DNA of 64,000 nt from Oscillospiraceae bacterium (GTDB lineage Bacteria; Bacillota; Clostridia; Oscillospirales; Ruminococcaceae), in contig JAFUAD010000065.1 in the NCBI GenBank assembly GCA_017460835.1, positions 1 to 64,000 of the forward strand, given 5' to 3'. The notes below the pieces were generated by a model that was not told the DNA's origin, searched no databases, and saw nothing but the letters and a program-made list of their open reading frames with translations. Position numbers and translations under genes: made by a program. Positions 1 to 9,123 of the stretch are shown here, in pieces; within the stretch, counting starts at the first letter, position 1, and every line of letters begins with the position of its first letter.

Positions 1-11
1 CATACGAATAG

Positions 12-270
12 TGGGCGCATGAACAAAACAGGCAGCACACTCCTGTGCTGCGTCCTGATTGAGGCTGGTAGCACGGGAAAAGAAACCCGCGAAGCCAAAT
101 CGCCAGCGGGGGGCTCCCCGCCGCTTGGGCGTGCACGCGGCAGTCCCCATATTGTGAGCCGTGGGAGGATGAACCAATAGGGCAGCACACTCCTGTGCTG
201 CGTCCTGATTGAGATTTGGAGCACAGGAAACGAAACCCGCGAAGCGAATTGCCAGCGGGGGCTCCCCGCC
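12..270 (+). repeat. Two tandem copies of a ~105-nt structured intergenic repeat
   Basis: Two similar units lie at about 12-120 and 160-262. Each carries the perfect hairpin GCAGCACACTCCTGTGCTGC (8-bp stem, CTCC loop) followed by CGTCCTGATTGAG, then about 30 nt later GAAACCCGCGAAGC, then a GC-rich hairpin around GGGGGCTCCCC. A third copy lies on the minus strand at about 15117-15245. The spacing between blocks is conserved while the linker sequence varies, which is the pattern of a structured RNA or REP-like element rather than a coding repeat. Nothing else is seen in 1-343 apart from a GA-rich stretch at 285-311 before the first gene. Confidence 0.75.
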
Positions 271-343
271 TTCATCACAATGATAATGAAGAAGAAGGAG
301 AAGAAGGAGTAAATCCAACATCAAAACAAAGGGCGGTGAGCCA

Positions 344-1666
344 GTGAAAAAACAGAATACCGATACGCTGCTGACCGGCGCGGCTCTGCTCTGCCGCAGC
401 GGGGAATGGCTCCCGCTCTGGGTGCTCCTGCTGACGATGTTCTCCGGAACCGCGCAGACCGCCGCCTGCTGCTCCGTCCTGTTCGGGCTCGCGGCGCTCG
501 GCACGCTGACCGCCCGCCTGAGCTTCCGGATGCGGAACCCCTCCGCCGCCGGCCGCCTGCGCATCATCACCGCAATTCTGACCGCGGCCTGCGGCACCGC
601 AATCCTCTGGCTGATTACCGGAAAGCTCGTAATTCCTGCGATTCTCGCGCTCATCACACAGGGCACGGTCATGTCCGGCGCGGACGCGAACCCTGAGAAG
701 CTGTATCCCTTCGGCGCATATCTCGGCTTTGCGACCGGAACCGTTCTCGCCGGGCCGATGCTCCGGGCGGTTTCGCTGCCGGTGCCGGAGACGCTGCTCT
801 TTTCCGCCATGTGTACGGTCTCTGCGCTGTATTTTCTGCTGCGCAATCAGTTCATGCTGCACCGCATGGTCAACCGCAGGAGCCATGCCGATCTCCCGGT
901 GCCGGAGGAGATCCGGCGCGGGAATCTGATGCTGGTCGGCGGCGTGCTGCTGCTGATCGCGGCGGTGTTCCTGTTCCGCGGGCAGCTTTTGATGCTGCTG
1001 GACGCGGTGCGCGACCTGATCGTGCTGGTCATCGGCGCGGTGCTGCGCGGCATTGTCCGCCTGATCGCGTGGCTCGGCGGCAGCCCGCCCGAGGAGGGCG
1101 AGGGAAATGCCCCGGAGCTGACCAATGACCCGCTGCCGGAGGAAGGCCGGAACGGCAGCCTGCTTCTGCTGCTTTGGGTGGTGATTGCGGCGGTCGTGCT
1201 GTATCTCCTGCGGGTCGTGCTCGCAGACTGGATCGCGTATCTGCGCGAGGTGTTTGCGGCGTTTATCCAAAAGCTGCGGCGCGGGGGAGCCGTCCGGGAA
1301 TCCGGGAGCGGCGCGGATTATACCGATACCGAAACAACGGCGCTTCCCGGGGGCGGCAGGCGCGCAGAGAAACGGAAATGGAAAAAGGAATATGCCGCAT
1401 GGCGCAGGCTGCCGGATGACAGCAGGAAATTCTATGAGGGATACCGGCTGATGCTTTCGGCGCCCGCATGGGATCGGGGTGCGCTGCGCGATTCGGATAC
1501 CGTGACGGAAATTCAGAAAAAATGGGCGCAGGATTATGAGCCGGAAACACTGCTGCATGCCGTGACTGCGGATTTTGAGTCTGACCGCTATGCGGAGGAG
1601 GGGCTTCCGCCTAAAGCGCTTCAGGATATGGAGCAGGTGCTCGCATCCCTGCGCAGGGCAAAATAA
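344..1666 (+). CDS. Multi-pass membrane protein with DUF4129-like C-terminus
   Basis: This 440-residue protein has about seven hydrophobic helices: several in the first 170 residues, one near 195-212, one near 225-245 and one near 275-293. A basic cytoplasmic tail of about 130 residues follows. The tail contains a YRLML segment and ends with an ADFESDRYAEEG-type motif, which resembles the C-terminal DUF4129 domain found in membrane proteins near transglutaminase-like genes; that match is by eye. The start is GTG, chosen because GGCGGTGAG precedes it at a suitable distance. It heads the plus-strand run with the patatin gene 30 bp downstream. Its specific function is unknown. Confidence 0.7.
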   Translation: MKKQNTDTLLTGAALLCRSGEWLPLWVLLLTMFSGTAQTAACCSVLFGLAALGTLTARLSFRMRNPSAAGRLRIITAILTAACGTAILWLITGKLVIPAILALITQGTVMSGADANPEKLYPFGAYLGFATGTVLAGPMLRAVSLPVPETLLFSAMCTVSALYFLLRNQFMLHRMVNRRSHADLPVPEEIRRGNLMLVGGVLLLIAAVFLFRGQLLMLLDAVRDLIVLVIGAVLRGIVRLIAWLGGSPPEEGEGNAPELTNDPLPEEGRNGSLLLLLWVVIAAVVLYLLRVVLADWIAYLREVFAAFIQKLRRGGAVRESGSGADYTDTETTALPGGGRRAEKRKWKKEYAAWRRLPDDSRKFYEGYRLMLSAPAWDRGALRDSDTVTEIQKKWAQDYEPETLLHAVTADFESDRYAEEGLPPKALQDMEQVLASLRRAK

Positions 1667-1696
1667 TGCATGACACATGAAAGGAGTTTGGGGATT

Positions 1697-2836
1697 ATGA
1701 CGACGGAAACCACTGCAATCACGACCGTGCCGAAGGCACTGCCGACCGCGCTCTGTCTCGGGGGCGGCGGCGCAAAGGGCGCCTTTCAGATCGGCGCATG
1801 GCAGGCCTTGCAGGAGGCGGGGCTTCTGAAGGAGATCGGCGCAGTTGCCGGATGCTCGGCGGGCGCGCTCAATGCCGCGCTCTTTGCGATCGGCGACCCG
1901 GAGCTCGCAAGGCATATCTGGGAATCCATCCAGCCCTCCGATCTGCTGTCCCGCGGGACAGACGGCGCCTTTTTCTCCCGCGAGGGGCTCATCCGCATTC
2001 TGCACGAGGTTCCGCTCGAAAAGGTGCGGAATGCGAAGCTGCGCGTGCATGTCAGCGTACAGCATGCCGAGACGAAGCAGGCGGTCTTTTTTGAGCTGAA
2101 CGGGCTGCCGGATGAACAGATCCGCACGCTGCTGCTCGCATCCTCCGCGATGCCGCATGTTTTTGCGCCGGAGACCTATCTCGGCGCCGAATATCTGGAT
2201 GCCGGCTCGATTCCGGAGGGCGACCTCTGCATCTCGCCGGTGTATCATCAGGGGCACCGCAGGATTCTGCTCGTGACGCTGCGCCCGAAGCTCTCGCTCT
2301 ACGGCGGCAGGAGCGTCGGGAATGACAACCTGTTCCGGCAGTATCCCGATGCGGAGATCACAATGATCAAGCCGCTGAAAACAATGGGCAACCTGCTGAC
2401 CGGCACGCTGAATTTCGCGCCGGAGAAAATCCGCTCGCACATGGAGCAGGGCTATCAGGATGCACAGGCGGCGCTCTCGGGCTTCCGTGAGGAGCCGCAG
2501 ACCAATGCGGAGATGAACGCGCTGCTCGTGCAGAAGATGCAGCAGCTCTTCCCGACGGGGGAGAAGCTCGCGGATTTCATTCAGGGCTTCCACGGCAGAT
2601 TCGCACCGAATCTCAAAACGCCGACAATGGGCGGCAATGTCTGGTATGACAACATCTTCGAGGTAGACGGCTGGCGCTTGCAGCAGCAGCGCACGGCCGG
2701 GCTCAAATCGCATTACCGGATTCTCGATCCGCAGAACCGGCGCGCCGCATGGGTGCTCTCGCCGCAGACGCTGCTCGATGCGCTCAGCGATTACGGGCGG
2801 GCGGTACTGCCGGACAGGGAGGGCGGCGATCTGTGA
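1697..2836 (+). CDS. Patatin-like phospholipase / acyl hydrolase
   Basis: This 379-residue protein carries the patatin signatures: the oxyanion-hole loop GGGGAKG near residues 17-23, the nucleophile elbow G-C-S-A-G with Ser54, and the dyad aspartate Asp168 in a D-A-G context (usually D-G-A/G). There is no signal peptide, so it probably acts in the cytoplasm on lipid acyl esters. The start is ATG at 1697 because AAGGAG at 1681-1686 is spaced about 10 nt from it; an in-frame ATG at 1670 lacks a ribosome-binding site. The C-terminal ~150 residues extend beyond the core fold and are not recognised. Its stop overlaps the GTG of a tiny downstream frame (GTGA). Confidence 0.85.
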   Translation: MTTETTAITTVPKALPTALCLGGGGAKGAFQIGAWQALQEAGLLKEIGAVAGCSAGALNAALFAIGDPELARHIWESIQPSDLLSRGTDGAFFSREGLIRILHEVPLEKVRNAKLRVHVSVQHAETKQAVFFELNGLPDEQIRTLLLASSAMPHVFAPETYLGAEYLDAGSIPEGDLCISPVYHQGHRRILLVTLRPKLSLYGGRSVGNDNLFRQYPDAEITMIKPLKTMGNLLTGTLNFAPEKIRSHMEQGYQDAQAALSGFREEPQTNAEMNALLVQKMQQLFPTGEKLADFIQGFHGRFAPNLKTPTMGGNVWYDNIFEVDGWRLQQQRTAGLKSHYRILDPQNRRAAWVLSPQTLLDALSDYGRAVLPDREGGDL

Positions 2837-2910
2837 GACCGGACGGATTCGGGCTGCCGGTGCAGGATATGGGGCGCATGATCCGGTTTTACCGGGATTT
2901 GCGCGGCTGA
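2833..2910 (+). pseudogene. 25-codon remnant resembling the start of a VOC/glyoxalase-fold protein
   Basis: A GTG codon overlaps the patatin stop in the arrangement GTGA and is preceded by GGGAGGGCGG, a good ribosome-binding site. The 25 encoded residues include LPVQDMGRMIRFYRDLRG, which reads like the first strand and helix of a VOC-fold protein, whose N-termini typically have V.D...S..FY.D.LG. The frame then stops at TGA. About 100 residues of a normal VOC domain are missing, so this is best read as the stump of a deleted gene, or less likely a coupled micropeptide. The GH3 gene begins 23 bp later. Confidence 0.45.
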
Positions 2911-2933
2911 ACAAAATCAAAAGGAGGGGCAAT

Positions 2934-5207
2934 ATGGCAAAGCTGACACCGGAGGAACAAATTTACATCGTAAACGGACAGTCGTTTTTTGCAATGGGCG
3001 AAATCCCGGAGAAGGGCATTTCCCGTGTGCAGATGCTCGACGGCGGCACCGGGCTGAATTTTGAGCAGCTTTTCGGCGATTTCCTGACCTATCACAAAAA
3101 GGAGGGCAACGGCGGCGCGGCGTACCGCGATGTGCTGGAGCACTACTATGAGCCGGAAAAGCTCGGCTCCGACGAGGCGCGGGAGATGTACGAATGGATC
3201 TGTGCGCGGGTCAGCGAGCGGATTCCGGACCGCACCGCACCGGGCTGCTATCCGCCGGGCATGCTGCTCGGCGCGACATGGGATGCGGAGACCGTTGAGG
3301 CGGTCGGGCATGCGCTGGGGCATGAGGCACGCGCCTACGGCGTGCATGTGCTGCTCGGAACCCCGAATGTCAACATTCACCGCGACCCAAGAGGCGGCAG
3401 AGCCTTCGAGGGCTATTCCGAGGACCCGTACCTCGTGACGCAGCTCGCGCCGGCACTGGTGCGCGGCGTCGAGGCGGAGGGCGTTGCGGCAAATGCCAAG
3501 CACTTTGCGGCGAACAATCAGGAGACCTACCGGCTCGGCATCAATGAGCATATCCCGGAGCGCGCGCTCTATGAGATTTACTACCCCGGCTTCAAGGCCT
3601 GCGCCGAGGCGGGCTGCGCGACCGTCATGGCCGCGTACAATCAGATCAACGGCGTGCCGTGTACCGAAAACACCGCGCTGCTGACCGATCTGCTGCGGAA
3701 GGATTGGGGCTTCAAAGGGCTTGTGATGTCCGACTGGGGCGCGGTGTATCATCCCGCAGAGGCGCTCAATGCCGGAACCGATGTGAACATGCCCGGGCCG
3801 GTCGCGCCCGATGCGCTGCGTGCGGCGCTCGCGGACGGCTCGCTCGACCCGGAGAAGCTGGCGGAATCCGCAGAAAGAGCGGTCGCACTTTCGGAGAAAT
3901 ATGCGCTGCCGCCGACCGGGCATATTGACCTTGAGATGACAGACCGCGCCGCGTACAATGCTGCGGCGGAGGGCATTGTCATGCTGAAAAACGAGCACGG
4001 CTGCTGCCCGCTGCCGGAGAATGCGAAAATCGCGCTGCACGGCACATTCTGCGAGAATCTGCTGACCTGCGGCGAGGGCAGTGCGGGCATCCACACAAAC
4101 CGGAACGTGTCGTTCCTTTCGGCGCTGCGTTCCAGATTTCTGGGCGCACAGAAGGGCGGCTTCGACGGCGCCGACACGCTCATCTGCGTATACAGCGTCC
4201 CCGGCAGAGAGGGCAACGACCGCAGAACCATTGCGCTCAGCAATGCGGACAAGAAGCTCCTGCACAGCCTGACAACCAATGCGCAGAACCGGAATATGAG
4301 AAAAATCCTGATCCTGAATGTCAGCGCGCCGGTCGATCTCTGCGGCTATGACAGTGCATTTGATGCGATATTCTGCTGCTTCCTGCCGGGCATGCAGGGG
4401 GCGAATGCGCTCGCGGACATCCTCGCGGGAAGGGTGAATCCCTCGGGGCATCTGCCGCTGACATTCCCGCTCAGCGAACGGGAAATGCCGACCGCGCTGA
4501 ACTTCCCCGGCGACGGCATGGACGTCACCTACGGCGAGGGCATTTTCGTCGGCTACCGCTGGTACACGACGCTGAAGCGCCCCTGTTTGTATCCGTTCGG
4601 CTTCGGGCTCTCCTATACCGATTTCGAGCTGACCGGCATCACGGCAGACCGCGAGACCTTTACCGATGCGGTGCAGGTCACGGTGACGGTGAAAAACACC
4701 GGCAGCCGCGGCGGCAAGACCGTCGTGCAGCTCTATGTGCAGGACCCGGTCTCATTCCTGACAAAGCCGGTCAGGGAGCTCAAAGCGTTCCGGAAGGTGT
4801 ATCTCGAAGCGGGCGAGGAGAAGGCGCTGACCTTCACGCTCGGCCGGCACGCCTTTGAAAGCTATGACCCGAATCTGCACGCATGGACATTTGAGGAGGG
4901 CGGATACCGCATTTTCGCGGGATTTTCTGCGATGCATGTGCCGGTTTCGGTCCCGGTCTGTGCCGATACCGAATCGCCCTATACCTACGGCGCCGGGACG
5001 CCCGTCAAGACCGTATACGAAAATGAGCAGCTCTGCAAAATCCTGCACGATTTCATGGACGCACACGGGATGCCGTGGACGCTGATTCTCTCCACATATG
5101 AATATACGGCGCAGGATCCGCTGCAAAAGATCTTTGACATGCTCGGCACGCCGGAGCCGCTCCGCAATGAGCTGTATGCTGCACTGCGCGCTGTCCGGAG
5201 GGCGTGA
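2934..5207 (+). CDS. Glycoside hydrolase family 3 beta-glucosidase (cytoplasmic)
   Basis: This 757-residue protein has the GH3 N-terminal barrel (about 1-330) with the KHFAANNQE motif and the nucleophile Asp267 in VMSDWGAVY. A GH3 C-terminal alpha/beta domain follows from about residue 345, then a fibronectin-III-like domain around 570-680 (VTVTVKNTGSRGG). The last ~70 residues form an extra helical tail after the usual end. There is no signal peptide, so it probably hydrolyses imported oligosaccharides such as cellobiose; the exact substrate is not readable. ATG 2934 is the start because of the AAGGAGGGG just upstream, which excludes an in-frame extension back to 2778. The next gene overlaps its stop by 4 nt. 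Confidence 0.9.
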   Translation: MAKLTPEEQIYIVNGQSFFAMGEIPEKGISRVQMLDGGTGLNFEQLFGDFLTYHKKEGNGGAAYRDVLEHYYEPEKLGSDEAREMYEWICARVSERIPDRTAPGCYPPGMLLGATWDAETVEAVGHALGHEARAYGVHVLLGTPNVNIHRDPRGGRAFEGYSEDPYLVTQLAPALVRGVEAEGVAANAKHFAANNQETYRLGINEHIPERALYEIYYPGFKACAEAGCATVMAAYNQINGVPCTENTALLTDLLRKDWGFKGLVMSDWGAVYHPAEALNAGTDVNMPGPVAPDALRAALADGSLDPEKLAESAERAVALSEKYALPPTGHIDLEMTDRAAYNAAAEGIVMLKNEHGCCPLPENAKIALHGTFCENLLTCGEGSAGIHTNRNVSFLSALRSRFLGAQKGGFDGADTLICVYSVPGREGNDRRTIALSNADKKLLHSLTTNAQNRNMRKILILNVSAPVDLCGYDSAFDAIFCCFLPGMQGANALADILAGRVNPSGHLPLTFPLSEREMPTALNFPGDGMDVTYGEGIFVGYRWYTTLKRPCLYPFGFGLSYTDFELTGITADRETFTDAVQVTVTVKNTGSRGGKTVVQLYVQDPVSFLTKPVRELKAFRKVYLEAGEEKALTFTLGRHAFESYDPNLHAWTFEEGGYRIFAGFSAMHVPVSVPVCADTESPYTYGAGTPVKTVYENEQLCKILHDFMDAHGMPWTLILSTYEYTAQDPLQKIFDMLGTPEPLRNELYAALRAVRRA

Positions 5208-5767
5208 CAATGGCGATTTTCGACTGGGGGCATGAAGCGCTGTGGCGGCGCTGCACCGTGATATTTGCTGCGCTGACGGCGGTTACGTTTGCCGCCGGCT
5301 GCCTGCACTTTGTCCTGTTTTATCCCTTCCGGCATCTGCTCTCCTGCCTGCTCGTGCTCAGCATCTTCTGCCTCGGTGCCTTTCTGCTGACAAAGGAGAA
5401 GCGCCTTCCGGGGCGGCTGGTGCTGATCGCCTGTGCCGCAGCGGCGCTGATCTCGGCGGTGCTCGCATCCTCTGCGAAAACAGAGCCGGAGACGCTTTCG
5501 GGCAGGCTGCCCGATTCCGGCAGGAGCTTCACGGTCACAAAAACCGACCTGAAATCGAACCCGAACTACGACCGCATCACGGTCAATGAGGTCATTGTCC
5601 CCTATGTGCTGTCAAGGCAGTATTCCGCGTCGGTTCCCGCAAGCGGCGAACCGGTGACGGCGCTCATCGAAATCGTGCCGGATGACGCGGGAAATCCCGA
5701 ACTGTACTGCGACGGCATCTGCTGTATGAAATACCGCAGCGGAGAAGGCTGGGAGCCGCTTCGCTGA
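5204..5767 (+). CDS. Small membrane protein of unknown function
   Basis: The product is 187 residues from GTG 5204 or 185 from ATG 5210. GTG 5204 overlaps the GH3 stop (GTGA), implying translational coupling. Three hydrophobic helices occupy roughly residues 18-38, 42-62 and 70-90. They are followed by a soluble C-terminal region of about 95 residues with mixed strand character (SFTVTKTDL, ITVNEVIVPYVLSRQY). The topology suggests an anchored extracytoplasmic or cytoplasmic small domain. I do not recognise the family. Its position directly behind the beta-glucosidase does not by itself reveal a role. Confidence 0.65.
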   Translation: MTMAIFDWGHEALWRRCTVIFAALTAVTFAAGCLHFVLFYPFRHLLSCLLVLSIFCLGAFLLTKEKRLPGRLVLIACAAAALISAVLASSAKTEPETLSGRLPDSGRSFTVTKTDLKSNPNYDRITVNEVIVPYVLSRQYSASVPASGEPVTALIEIVPDDAGNPELYCDGICCMKYRSGEGWEPLR

Positions 5768-5785
5768 ATGAAAGGAAGAACCCAT

Positions 5786-6430
5786 ATGCTGGAGGTTACA
5801 CAGCTTCCTGTCGGGGAGCTGGAGGCAAACTGCTTTCTGGTCGCCGATTCGGAGAAAAATGCGGTCATCATCGACCCCGGCGCCGAGCCTGAGTACATTC
5901 TGCACGAGCTCCGCGCGAGGGAGCTGACCCCGCTTGCAATTCTGCTGACGCATGCGCATTTTGACCATTTCGGCGCCGCTGCCGCGATCATTGAGGAAAC
6001 CGGCATCCCGCTCTATGTGCATCCGCTCGATGAACCGATGCTGTTTTCGTCGGCGCGCTCAATGGCGGAGGGACTGGGCTTTGCCTCGGCCTATCACAAG
6101 CCCGATCAGACGAAATTCCGCCACTTTGAGGAGGGCGAGGAGCTGCGCTTTTCGGACGAGCTGACCTTTACCGTGCTGCACACACCGGGGCATACGCCCG
6201 GCGGCTGCTGCTTCCGGCATGAGGACATCCTGTTCACCGGCGACACGCTTTTCCGCGACGGCGTCGGACGCGTCGATTTCCCCGGCGGGAATATCCGCGA
6301 TATGCGCGCATCGCTGCTGCGGCTCGGACAGATCGAGGGCGACTGCAAGGTCTACTGCGGCCATTACGGCAGCACGACGCTGGAGCATGAGCGCACCTTC
6401 GGGCATTACCTGACCCCGCGCAGCCGGTAA
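5786..6430 (+). CDS. MBL-fold metallo-hydrolase (glyoxalase II-like)
   Basis: This 214-residue protein has the metallo-beta-lactamase fold. The metal site is THAHFDH (His56, His58, Asp60, His61), with a later HTPGHTPGG and FTGDTLF motif supplying further ligands, and a final CGHYG. It belongs to the short cytosolic hydroxyacylglutathione hydrolase-like subgroup common in Firmicutes, usually annotated generically because the thioester substrate is unknown. The ATG at 5786 follows AAAGGAAG; a longer frame from 5768 lacks a ribosome-binding site. It is 16 bp upstream of hemZ, an association I recall as frequent in Clostridia. Confidence 0.85.
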   Translation: MLEVTQLPVGELEANCFLVADSEKNAVIIDPGAEPEYILHELRARELTPLAILLTHAHFDHFGAAAAIIEETGIPLYVHPLDEPMLFSSARSMAEGLGFASAYHKPDQTKFRHFEEGEELRFSDELTFTVLHTPGHTPGGCCFRHEDILFTGDTLFRDGVGRVDFPGGNIRDMRASLLRLGQIEGDCKVYCGHYGSTTLEHERTFGHYLTPRSR

Positions 6431-6446
6431 CAGAGGAGGGGATGCT

Positions 6447-7913
6447 GTGGTCATTCATACGTCCGGCCATACCCGGACATACGAAATGGAAGCGCTGCTG
6501 AAGCTCTTTCGTCCGGCGGAGAAATTCGCCTTTTCCGCAGAGGATTCCCCGCCCGCAGACGGCGAATTGATCTCTGCGGTGCTGCTGCCGGAGGGCACCG
6601 GCATGAACCGGCTGATTTGCAGGACGGCGCTCGGCGGGCAGATGCGGGAATCGGAGGCTGTCCTCCCCGAAACGGTACAGGGAAACGACCTTGACCGCGA
6701 AATCTCCGGGCTGCTGTATCCGCAGCTCTGCGCACTGACAGGCATGGAGCCGGCGTGGGGCATGCTGACGGGCATCCGGCCGGTCAATCTGATGCGGAAA
6801 TTTGCGGAGCGCCGCGGGAGCCTCAAGCAGGCGATGGCGGATTTCCGCGAGATCTGGCATGTTTCCGGCGGGAAAACGCTGCTCGCTGCGGGCATTCTCT
6901 CCGTGCAGAAGCCGATTCTCGATGCCGCGCCGCCAAACGGCATCGGGCTCTATGTGTCGATTCCCTTCTGCCCGACGCGCTGCCGCTACTGCTCCTTCGT
7001 GAGCAATTCGGTCTCGCAGATGAAGCAAAGGCTGCTGCCGGAGTATCTCACGCGGCTGCACACGGAAATGCAGATGACGGCGGAGCTGATCTGCCGGCAT
7101 CATTTGCAGATCGACACGGTGTATGTCGGCGGCGGCACCCCGACGGTGCTTTCGGCAGAGGAGCTCGAAAATCTGCTGCTGCGGATCGCGGAGCTGCTGC
7201 GGCAGTGCGGAAGCCCGGCGCTGCGGGAGTACACCGTCGAGGCCGGGCGCCCCGATACGATCACGGAGGAAAAGCTGCTTTGCATGCGGCGCTTCGGCGT
7301 GAACCGGATCTCGGTCAATCCGCAGAGCTTTCAGGATGCCGTGCTCGAAGCTGCCGGCAGACCGCACACCGCGCAGGATGCAGTCGAAAAGTACGGACTT
7401 GCGCAGAAAGCGGGCTTTGAGAATATCAACATGGACCTGATCGCGGGGCTTCCCTGCGATACCGCGGCGGGCTTCCGCGAGAGCATCGAACGCGCCGTTT
7501 CGCTGCACCCCGCGAGCATTACGGTTCACTGCCTTGCGCTCAAAAAGGCCGCAGACTTCTATCAGAATCTGCCGATGCCGGATGCGGAGACCGTCAGCGA
7601 GATGGTCGCCTATGCCGAGGATGCGCTGACCGCAGCGGGCTACCGCCCGTATTACCTCTACCGGCAGAAGAACATGGCGGCGAACCTTGAAAATGTCGGC
7701 TATGCGCTGCCGGGCTTTGAGAGCGCGTATAATATCATGATGATGGACGATTCGCAGACGATTCTCGGCGTGGGGGCGGGCGCCGCGACGAAGGTGATCG
7801 GCGGACAGCGCGGGATCGAGCGGCTGACGGAATGCAAATATCCCAATGACTATCTGGAACGCTTCGACGAGCTGATGACGCAGAAAACCGCCCGGCTTGA
7901 GGAACTGCTGTAA
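6447..7913 (+). CDS. hemZ: Coproporphyrinogen dehydrogenase-like radical SAM protein HemZ
   Basis: This 488-residue protein has a ~160-residue N-terminal extension followed by a radical SAM barrel. The cluster motif is Cys175-X3-Cys179-X2-Cys182 (CPTRCRYC) within the SIPFCPTRC context of HemN-like enzymes. GGGTPT, the EAGRPD strand and the late YLYRQKNMAANLENVGYA block match HemZ proteins. HemZ was described as an anaerobic coproporphyrinogen III oxidase; since no other haem genes are present here, the true substrate may differ. The start is GTG, preceded by AGAGGAGGGG; a nearby ATG at 6442 is out of frame. It is probably co-transcribed with the MBL gene. Confidence 0.85.
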   Translation: MVIHTSGHTRTYEMEALLKLFRPAEKFAFSAEDSPPADGELISAVLLPEGTGMNRLICRTALGGQMRESEAVLPETVQGNDLDREISGLLYPQLCALTGMEPAWGMLTGIRPVNLMRKFAERRGSLKQAMADFREIWHVSGGKTLLAAGILSVQKPILDAAPPNGIGLYVSIPFCPTRCRYCSFVSNSVSQMKQRLLPEYLTRLHTEMQMTAELICRHHLQIDTVYVGGGTPTVLSAEELENLLLRIAELLRQCGSPALREYTVEAGRPDTITEEKLLCMRRFGVNRISVNPQSFQDAVLEAAGRPHTAQDAVEKYGLAQKAGFENINMDLIAGLPCDTAAGFRESIERAVSLHPASITVHCLALKKAADFYQNLPMPDAETVSEMVAYAEDALTAAGYRPYYLYRQKNMAANLENVGYALPGFESAYNIMMMDDSQTILGVGAGAATKVIGGQRGIERLTECKYPNDYLERFDELMTQKTARLEELL

Positions 7914-7931
7914 AAGAGGGGAGGCTTCAGC

Positions 7932-9074
7932 ATGAGAACAATCAGAAGAACGCTGGCTGTGCTGCCGGCGGCATGTATGCTGCTCCTGAGCCTGAGTGCA
8001 TGCACCGGCCGGAAAATCCAAATCAGTGAGAGCAGCACTGCGGAGCAGTCGGGTACCGGTATTCAGGAACCGTCAGACAGCACCACAGGAACAACCGCAC
8101 CGGCAGATACGACAACGCGCAGCCGCAGTACAGGGCTGTTGGGGCGTGACGACCCCGACAGGGAGTATCCGATGCCGTCCCTGATCGGTATGGATTTTCA
8201 GGAGGCACAGCTCCTGTACGGCGAAAGTATCGAAATCCAGATCATCAGCTCCGAGTTCTCATCCTATGAAAAGGGTAAGATTTTCGATCAGGACATCAAG
8301 CCGAATGACCCTGTGAAGAAGGGGCAGAGAGTTAATGTCAAGGTCTCGCTCGGCGCCCGGAGGGTCACGATTCAGGATATGACCGGCTGGGATTATGAGA
8401 CCGCCAAGAACCAGATTCTGACGCTCGGACTTCAGGTTGACCCGCGCACCGCGTATGACGCGGAGGTCGAGGAGGGCAAGGTCATCAGAACCAATCCTCC
8501 CGGCCCCTGCGAGCTGACGCCCGGCGATTATGTTCAGGTCGTCGTCTCCCGCGGAAGGCAGGCAGCCGGTGTCATTGTGCCGACCTTTATCGGCATGCAG
8601 TGGGATCTCGCCAGAACGATGGCAGAGGGCAATCACCTCGTTGTCGGCAAGGAGGATGTGAATGACAGCGCGCCGGAGGGCACCGTCCTCGCGCAGAGTG
8701 TCAGCCCCGGCGAGGAGATTACTGAGGGCACGCCGATCATGCTGAAGGTCTCGACCGGTAAGACGAGAGGGCAGAGCATCAGCGTCACATTCACAATTCC
8801 CGCATCAGCAAAGGGGACATTCCGCATCGTGCTCTATGAGGATGGCAAAGAGAAAGCGAGCTCCAGCCAGTTCAAGCCGGAATATGCACTGGGCTCGACC
8901 AGACTGACCGTCTCTGGCACCGGCACGCACGATATGATCGCGATGCTGTTCAATGAAGCGACCGGCTCCGAGGCGAGAATCGGAACCTACCGCATTGATT
9001 TCGATGACGGCACATATACGCCTCTGAGCGCTGACATCATGGGCGCATTTGAGCGCGTCGGCGGCCTTTCTTAA
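7932..9074 (+). CDS. PASTA-repeat lipoprotein
   Basis: This 380-residue protein starts with a lipoprotein signal peptide ending in LSLSAC, with the lipidated Cys24. A Ser/Thr-rich linker (about 30-70) precedes three PASTA repeats (about 85-145, 146-213 and 214-282), recognisable by P.LIG.....A and DQDIKPND/TNPPGPCELTPGD-type patterns. A beta-rich C-terminal domain of about 100 residues follows. PASTA domains bind peptidoglycan stem peptides or beta-lactams in Ser/Thr kinases and PBPs. Here there is no kinase or transpeptidase domain, so the protein may be a cell-wall sensor or adaptor on the outer face of the membrane. AGAGGGGAGG lies upstream of the ATG. Confidence 0.85.
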   Translation: MRTIRRTLAVLPAACMLLLSLSACTGRKIQISESSTAEQSGTGIQEPSDSTTGTTAPADTTTRSRSTGLLGRDDPDREYPMPSLIGMDFQEAQLLYGESIEIQIISSEFSSYEKGKIFDQDIKPNDPVKKGQRVNVKVSLGARRVTIQDMTGWDYETAKNQILTLGLQVDPRTAYDAEVEEGKVIRTNPPGPCELTPGDYVQVVVSRGRQAAGVIVPTFIGMQWDLARTMAEGNHLVVGKEDVNDSAPEGTVLAQSVSPGEEITEGTPIMLKVSTGKTRGQSISVTFTIPASAKGTFRIVLYEDGKEKASSSQFKPEYALGSTRLTVSGTGTHDMIAMLFNEATGSEARIGTYRIDFDDGTYTPLSADIMGAFERVGGLS

Positions 9075-9123
9075 GGCATGACAGAAAGCATGTTCAAAAG
9101 ATATTTTTTAAGGGGAAATGCAA

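Noticed and set aside
280..313. A 10-codon Lys/Glu micro-ORF (ATG 280 to TAA 313)
   Set aside because: It is a GA-rich low-complexity stretch with no ribosome-binding site, too short to support as a gene.
275..2932. An 885-codon open frame on the minus strand opposite the membrane protein and patatin genes
   Set aside because: It is antisense to two well-supported genes with ribosome-binding sites and family motifs. Its translation is Arg/Gln/His-rich without any recognisable domain, as expected for the opposite strand of GC-rich codons. The same applies to the long antisense frames opposite CotH (32021-34342), valS (38392-41226) and the repeat protein (42517-44322).
2778..2933. A 52-residue N-terminal extension of the GH3 enzyme
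   Set aside because: The extension is Arg-rich and overlaps the patatin gene. AAGGAGGGG directly before ATG 2934 marks the true start.
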